From: Solirubrobacteraceae bacterium
Lineage (GTDB): Bacteria > Actinomycetota > Thermoleophilia > Solirubrobacterales > Solirubrobacteraceae
NCBI GenBank assembly: GCA_025928415.1
Contig: JAICJK010000086.1
Location: 1-8,198 of the forward strand
Direction: 5' to 3'
DNA: 8,198 nt
The first letter of the stretch is position 1. Every line of letters starts with the position of its first letter. The notes beneath the pieces were generated by a model that saw only the letters and a list, made by a program, of their open reading frames with translations, had not been told where the DNA came from and made no database searches. The position numbers and the translations under genes were made by a program. Positions 5,877 to 8,198 of this stretch are shown piece by piece.

Positions 5877-5882
5877 AGGAGG
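5877..5882 (+). promoter_or_regulatory. perfect Shine-Dalgarno of the DUF4331 gene
   Basis: AGGAGG is a full match to the anti-Shine-Dalgarno, with a five-base gap to the ATG at 5888. It is the only strong ribosome binding site in the window and fixes the start of this gene. CCTC just upstream (5873-5876) can pair with the GAGG part of the site. Confidence 0.88.
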
Positions 5883-5887
5883 ACCCG

Positions 5888-7354
5888 ATGCGACTCCGCA
5901 GGACCACCGCACTGGTGGCGTCGGTCGCAGCAGCGGCCGGCGCCGGCGGCATCATCACGACGCTGAGCAGCGGCTCGAGCCATCGCGAGGCGCCGCTCAC
6001 GGCACTCGATCCCACCGGCGACGACACCGACGTCTACGCGTTCAAGGCGGCCGACGCCCCGAACGCGCTGACGATCGTCGCCAACTGGATCCCGTTCGAG
6101 GACCCGGCCGGCGGGCCGAACTTCTACCGGTTCGACGACCGCGCCTCGTACTACCTGAACGTCGACAACACCGGCGACGGGCGCTACGACGTCCGCTACC
6201 GGTTCAAGTTCCACACCAAGACGCGCGACAAGAACTCGTTCCTGTACGCGCTGCCGGGCGTCAGCTCGATCCTCGATCCCAAGCTGAACGTCGTGCAGAC
6301 CTACGACGTGACGCGGGAGACCTACCGGGACGGCCGGCAGGTCGGCGAGAAGGTCGTCGCACACAACCTCCCGACCGCGCCGGACAACGTCGGGCCGAAG
6401 ACGTTCCCGGACTACGCGGCGGTCGCCGCGCAGGCCGACCGGACGATCAGGGGCGGCGGCCGGGTCTTCGCGGGCCAGGTCGACGACCCGTTCTTCGTCG
6501 ACCTCGGGTCGACGTTCGACGCGATCGACCTCCGCAAGGGGACGGGCGCGCAGGGCGGCGGTCGCGACGACCTCGCGGGCTACAACGTCCACTCGATCGT
6601 GCTGCAGGTGCCGGAGAAGCAGGTCACGCGGGACGGCAGGCAGGTCGCCGGCGCGAAGGCCGGCAACGCGGTCGTCGGCGTATGGTCCTCGACCGAGCGG
6701 CCGCGGGTGCAGGTCAGCAGCCCGGTCGCCGAGGAGGCCCGCGCGGCGCGGCACGTCCATCGCGGCTCGCGGGCGGCGCAGGACTCCGACGTGCAGGTCA
6801 GCCGGCTGGGCAACCCGCTGGTCAACGAGGTCGTCATCCCGCTGGGCAAGAAGGACTTCTTCAACGCCACGCAGCCGAGCGACGACCTGAAGCACTTCGG
6901 CAAGTACGTGCTCTCGCCGCAGCTCGCCAAGGTCATCAACGCGCTGTTCCCGGGCCTGAACGTGCCCGAGAACAACCGCACGGACATCGTGCAGGCGCTG
7001 CTGACGGGGATCCCGGGCCTGACGCAGATCGCGCCGAAGGCCCCGCCGACCGACACCCTGAAGATCAACCTCGGCGTCGCGCCGAACCCGGCGCCGAACC
7101 GCTTCGGCGTGCTGGCCGGCGACATGGCCGGGTTCCCGAACGGCCGGCGGCTGACCGACGACGTGACGGACATCGAGCTGCGCGTCATCGGCGGGTTCCT
7201 CAAGGGGAACAAGCTGCCGCTCGGCGACGGCGTCGACCAGAACGACCTGCCGTTCCGCAGCGCGTTCCCGTACGTCGCGCTGCCGCACTCGGGGTTCGAC
7301 GGGGCGCAGAAGCGCATCGAGCCCGAGCACGCGCCCACCCCGGCGCAGCCGTAG
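5888..7354 (+). CDS. exported DUF4331-family protein
   Basis: This 488-aa protein of the DUF4331 family has no settled function. The N-terminus MRLRRTTALVASVAAAAGAGG is a signal peptide or anchor (basic start, then a hydrophobic run to about residue 26). The family hallmark SSHREAP follows at 30-36, then GDDTDVYAF (44-52) and ANWIPFEDPAGGPNFYRFDD (65-84). A DNTGDG loop (93-98) resembles a calcium-binding loop. The C-terminal family block holds GFPNGRRLTDDVTD (415-428) and LGDGVDQND (445-453), another acidic turn. No Cys is seen in the mature part. It should act at the outer face of the membrane or outside the cell. It lies 156 bp after the FTR1 gene and 85 bp before a TPR gene, with a strong ribosome binding site but no clear promoter. 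A metal- or calcium-related role is only a guess. Confidence 0.93.
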   Translation: MRLRRTTALVASVAAAAGAGGIITTLSSGSSHREAPLTALDPTGDDTDVYAFKAADAPNALTIVANWIPFEDPAGGPNFYRFDDRASYYLNVDNTGDGRYDVRYRFKFHTKTRDKNSFLYALPGVSSILDPKLNVVQTYDVTRETYRDGRQVGEKVVAHNLPTAPDNVGPKTFPDYAAVAAQADRTIRGGGRVFAGQVDDPFFVDLGSTFDAIDLRKGTGAQGGGRDDLAGYNVHSIVLQVPEKQVTRDGRQVAGAKAGNAVVGVWSSTERPRVQVSSPVAEEARAARHVHRGSRAAQDSDVQVSRLGNPLVNEVVIPLGKKDFFNATQPSDDLKHFGKYVLSPQLAKVINALFPGLNVPENNRTDIVQALLTGIPGLTQIAPKAPPTDTLKINLGVAPNPAPNRFGVLAGDMAGFPNGRRLTDDVTDIELRVIGGFLKGNKLPLGDGVDQNDLPFRSAFPYVALPHSGFDGAQKRIEPEHAPTPAQP

Positions 7355-7378
7355 CTCGCTCCGACCGACGGGCCGCGC

Positions 7379-7405
7379 GGCGGGGGCGCTCCGAGCGCCC
7401 CCGCC
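7379..7405 (+). terminator. strong GC hairpin between the DUF4331 and TPR genes
   Basis: A perfect 12-bp stem, GGCGGGGGCGCT (7379-7390) with AGCGCCCCCGCC (7394-7405), closes on a three-base CCG loop 25 bp after the DUF4331 stop. It is the most stable hairpin noticed in the window. No T-run follows. It is a likely terminator or partial attenuator that reduces read-through into the TPR gene, 35 bp further on. It may alternatively stabilise the 3' end of the DUF4331 message. Confidence 0.6.
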
Positions 7406-7439
7406 CGACGGCCGCCATCTCGAACCCCCACCCGTCGCC

Positions 7440-8198
7440 ATGCGCCTCATCGTCACCGCACTGATCGTGTCCTTCGCCATCGCCGCCGCCGTCCTGCTCG
7501 GGACGCGGGCCGACCGCCCCCACACCGCCGGCGCCCGCGCGCTGCCGCAGCTCCCCGCGCCGGACGCCTCGACCGCTCAGCGCCTGCAGGCGCTGCGCGC
7601 CGTGGTCCGCGCCGTGCCCGGGCGGGCGGACGGCTGGACGCTCCTGGCCGCCGCCGAGCTGCAGCGCGTCCGCGAGACCGGCGACCTGTCCTCCTACACG
7701 CGCGCGTCGGGCGACGTCGACCGCGCGCTGCAGCTCAAGCCCGGTGACCAGGCCGCGCTGACCGAGCGCGCCGCGCTGGAGCTCTCGCGCCACGACTTCC
7801 GCGCCGGCCTGCGCGACGCGCGCGCCGCGCACCGCGTCGACCCGACGGTGCTGGCGCCGTACGGCCCGCTCGTCGACGCGAACGTCGAGCTCGGGCGCTA
7901 CGGCGCGGCCGAGCGCGCAGCGCAGGCGATGGCCGACCGCAAGCCCGACCTCGCCGCGCTCACGCGCGTCTCCTACCTGCGCGAGCTGCGCGGCGACCGG
8001 CGCGGCGCGCTGGATGCGCTGGCGGCGGCGCAGAGCGCGGGCGGGCAGGTCGCGGAGAGCACGGCGTTCGTGTCCTCGCTGGTCAGCGGCCTCGAGCTGC
8101 AGCTCGGCCGCGTGCCGGCCGCGCGACTGGCCGCGCGCCAGGCGCTGCACGTGTTCGCCGGCTACGCGCCGGCCGAGGCGGCGCTGGCGCGCGCCGAC
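7440..8198 (+). CDS. membrane-anchored TPR protein, 3' end beyond the window
   Basis: The frame is open from an ATG at 7440 to the last base (253 codons, no stop). The N-terminus MRLIVTALIVSFAIAAAVLLG is a signal anchor or uncleaved export signal, followed by a Pro/Ala-rich linker (to about 45). From about residue 48 the sequence forms helical pairs of tetratricopeptide type. Examples are the segment around DRALQLKPGDQAALTERAAL, DARAAHRVDPTVLAPYGPL, ELGRYGAAERAAQAM and SYLRELRGDRRGALDAL. TPR arrays bind proteins, so this should be an external or membrane scaffold. From memory, TPR proteins with the SYLRELRGD segment often sit next to DUF4331 genes in actinobacteria, which suggests the two work together. 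There is no Shine-Dalgarno before the ATG. A hairpin lies just upstream. The start could be wrong by a few codons. Confidence 0.85.
   Translation, partial: MRLIVTALIVSFAIAAAVLLGTRADRPHTAGARALPQLPAPDASTAQRLQALRAVVRAVPGRADGWTLLAAAELQRVRETGDLSSYTRASGDVDRALQLKPGDQAALTERAALELSRHDFRAGLRDARAAHRVDPTVLAPYGPLVDANVELGRYGAAERAAQAMADRKPDLAALTRVSYLRELRGDRRGALDALAAAQSAGGQVAESTAFVSSLVSGLELQLGRVPAARLAARQALHVFAGYAPAEAALARAD

Noticed and set aside
5791..7464. Plus-strand frame of 557 codons overlapping DUF4331
   Set aside because: It is out of frame with the DUF4331 domain and its translation is Arg-rich without motifs.
4466..7525. Minus-strand open frame of 1019 codons opposite FTR1 and DUF4331
   Set aside because: It is a shadow of GC-rich coding on the plus strand: low-complexity R/D/E/V-rich translation, no recognisable domain, and it crosses several real genes and intergenic gaps.
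7200..8150. Minus-strand open frame of 316 codons opposite the TPR gene
   Set aside because: The plus-strand frame from 7440 has a signal anchor and TPR-like helices, and the minus frame has no domain.
1..8198. tRNA, rRNA, CRISPR array, insertion sequence or phage attachment site
   Set aside because: I saw no cloverleaf, spaced repeat array, transposase or integrase, or terminal inverted repeats with target duplications.

Overview
The window is about 8.2 kb of very GC-rich DNA with codon usage strongly biased to G/C in the third position. Mostly leaderless-looking starts, TAnnnT-type -10 elements and an IdeR/DtxR-type iron box point to an actinobacterium. The PHP protein beginning DLQSHS, the DUF4174-like protein and the DUF4331/TPR pair are consistent with Thermoleophilia (Solirubrobacter/Conexibacter relatives). 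That placement is inference and was not tested. No rRNA, tRNA, CRISPR array, transposase or phage gene was seen, and the DNA looks like ordinary chromosome.

Layout. (1) 1-719, minus strand: a small helical protein of unknown function (111 aa) overlaps by ATGA with a PHP-domain metal-dependent phosphoesterase that runs off the left edge. (2) 798-1100, plus strand: a small DUF4174-like, thioredoxin-fold protein, divergent from the first unit. (3) 1127-4625: a three-gene operon of a MarR repressor and two full-length DHA2-type MFS exporters, joined by a GTGA overlap and a TGATG overlap. A TTAGC-CT-GCTAA palindrome lies just before the marR start and overlaps its likely -10. This is a typical self-repressed drug-efflux operon. 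(4) 4715-5731: an FTR1-family iron permease whose promoter overlaps a good match to the IdeR/DtxR iron box, so it is probably switched on by iron starvation. (5) 5888-7354 and 7440 to the right edge: a secreted DUF4331 protein with a perfect Shine-Dalgarno and a structured leader, then a membrane-anchored TPR protein that is open at the window end.

How it fits together. The efflux operon is self-contained. The FTR1 gene is a solo iron importer without visible EfeO or EfeB partners. The DUF4331 and TPR proteins both carry N-terminal export signals and probably act together at or outside the membrane. Their role is unknown, and they are the least understood part of the window. A 12-bp GC hairpin separates the two genes and a 7-bp hairpin follows FTR1, so whether FTR1, DUF4331 and TPR share transcripts cannot be settled from sequence.
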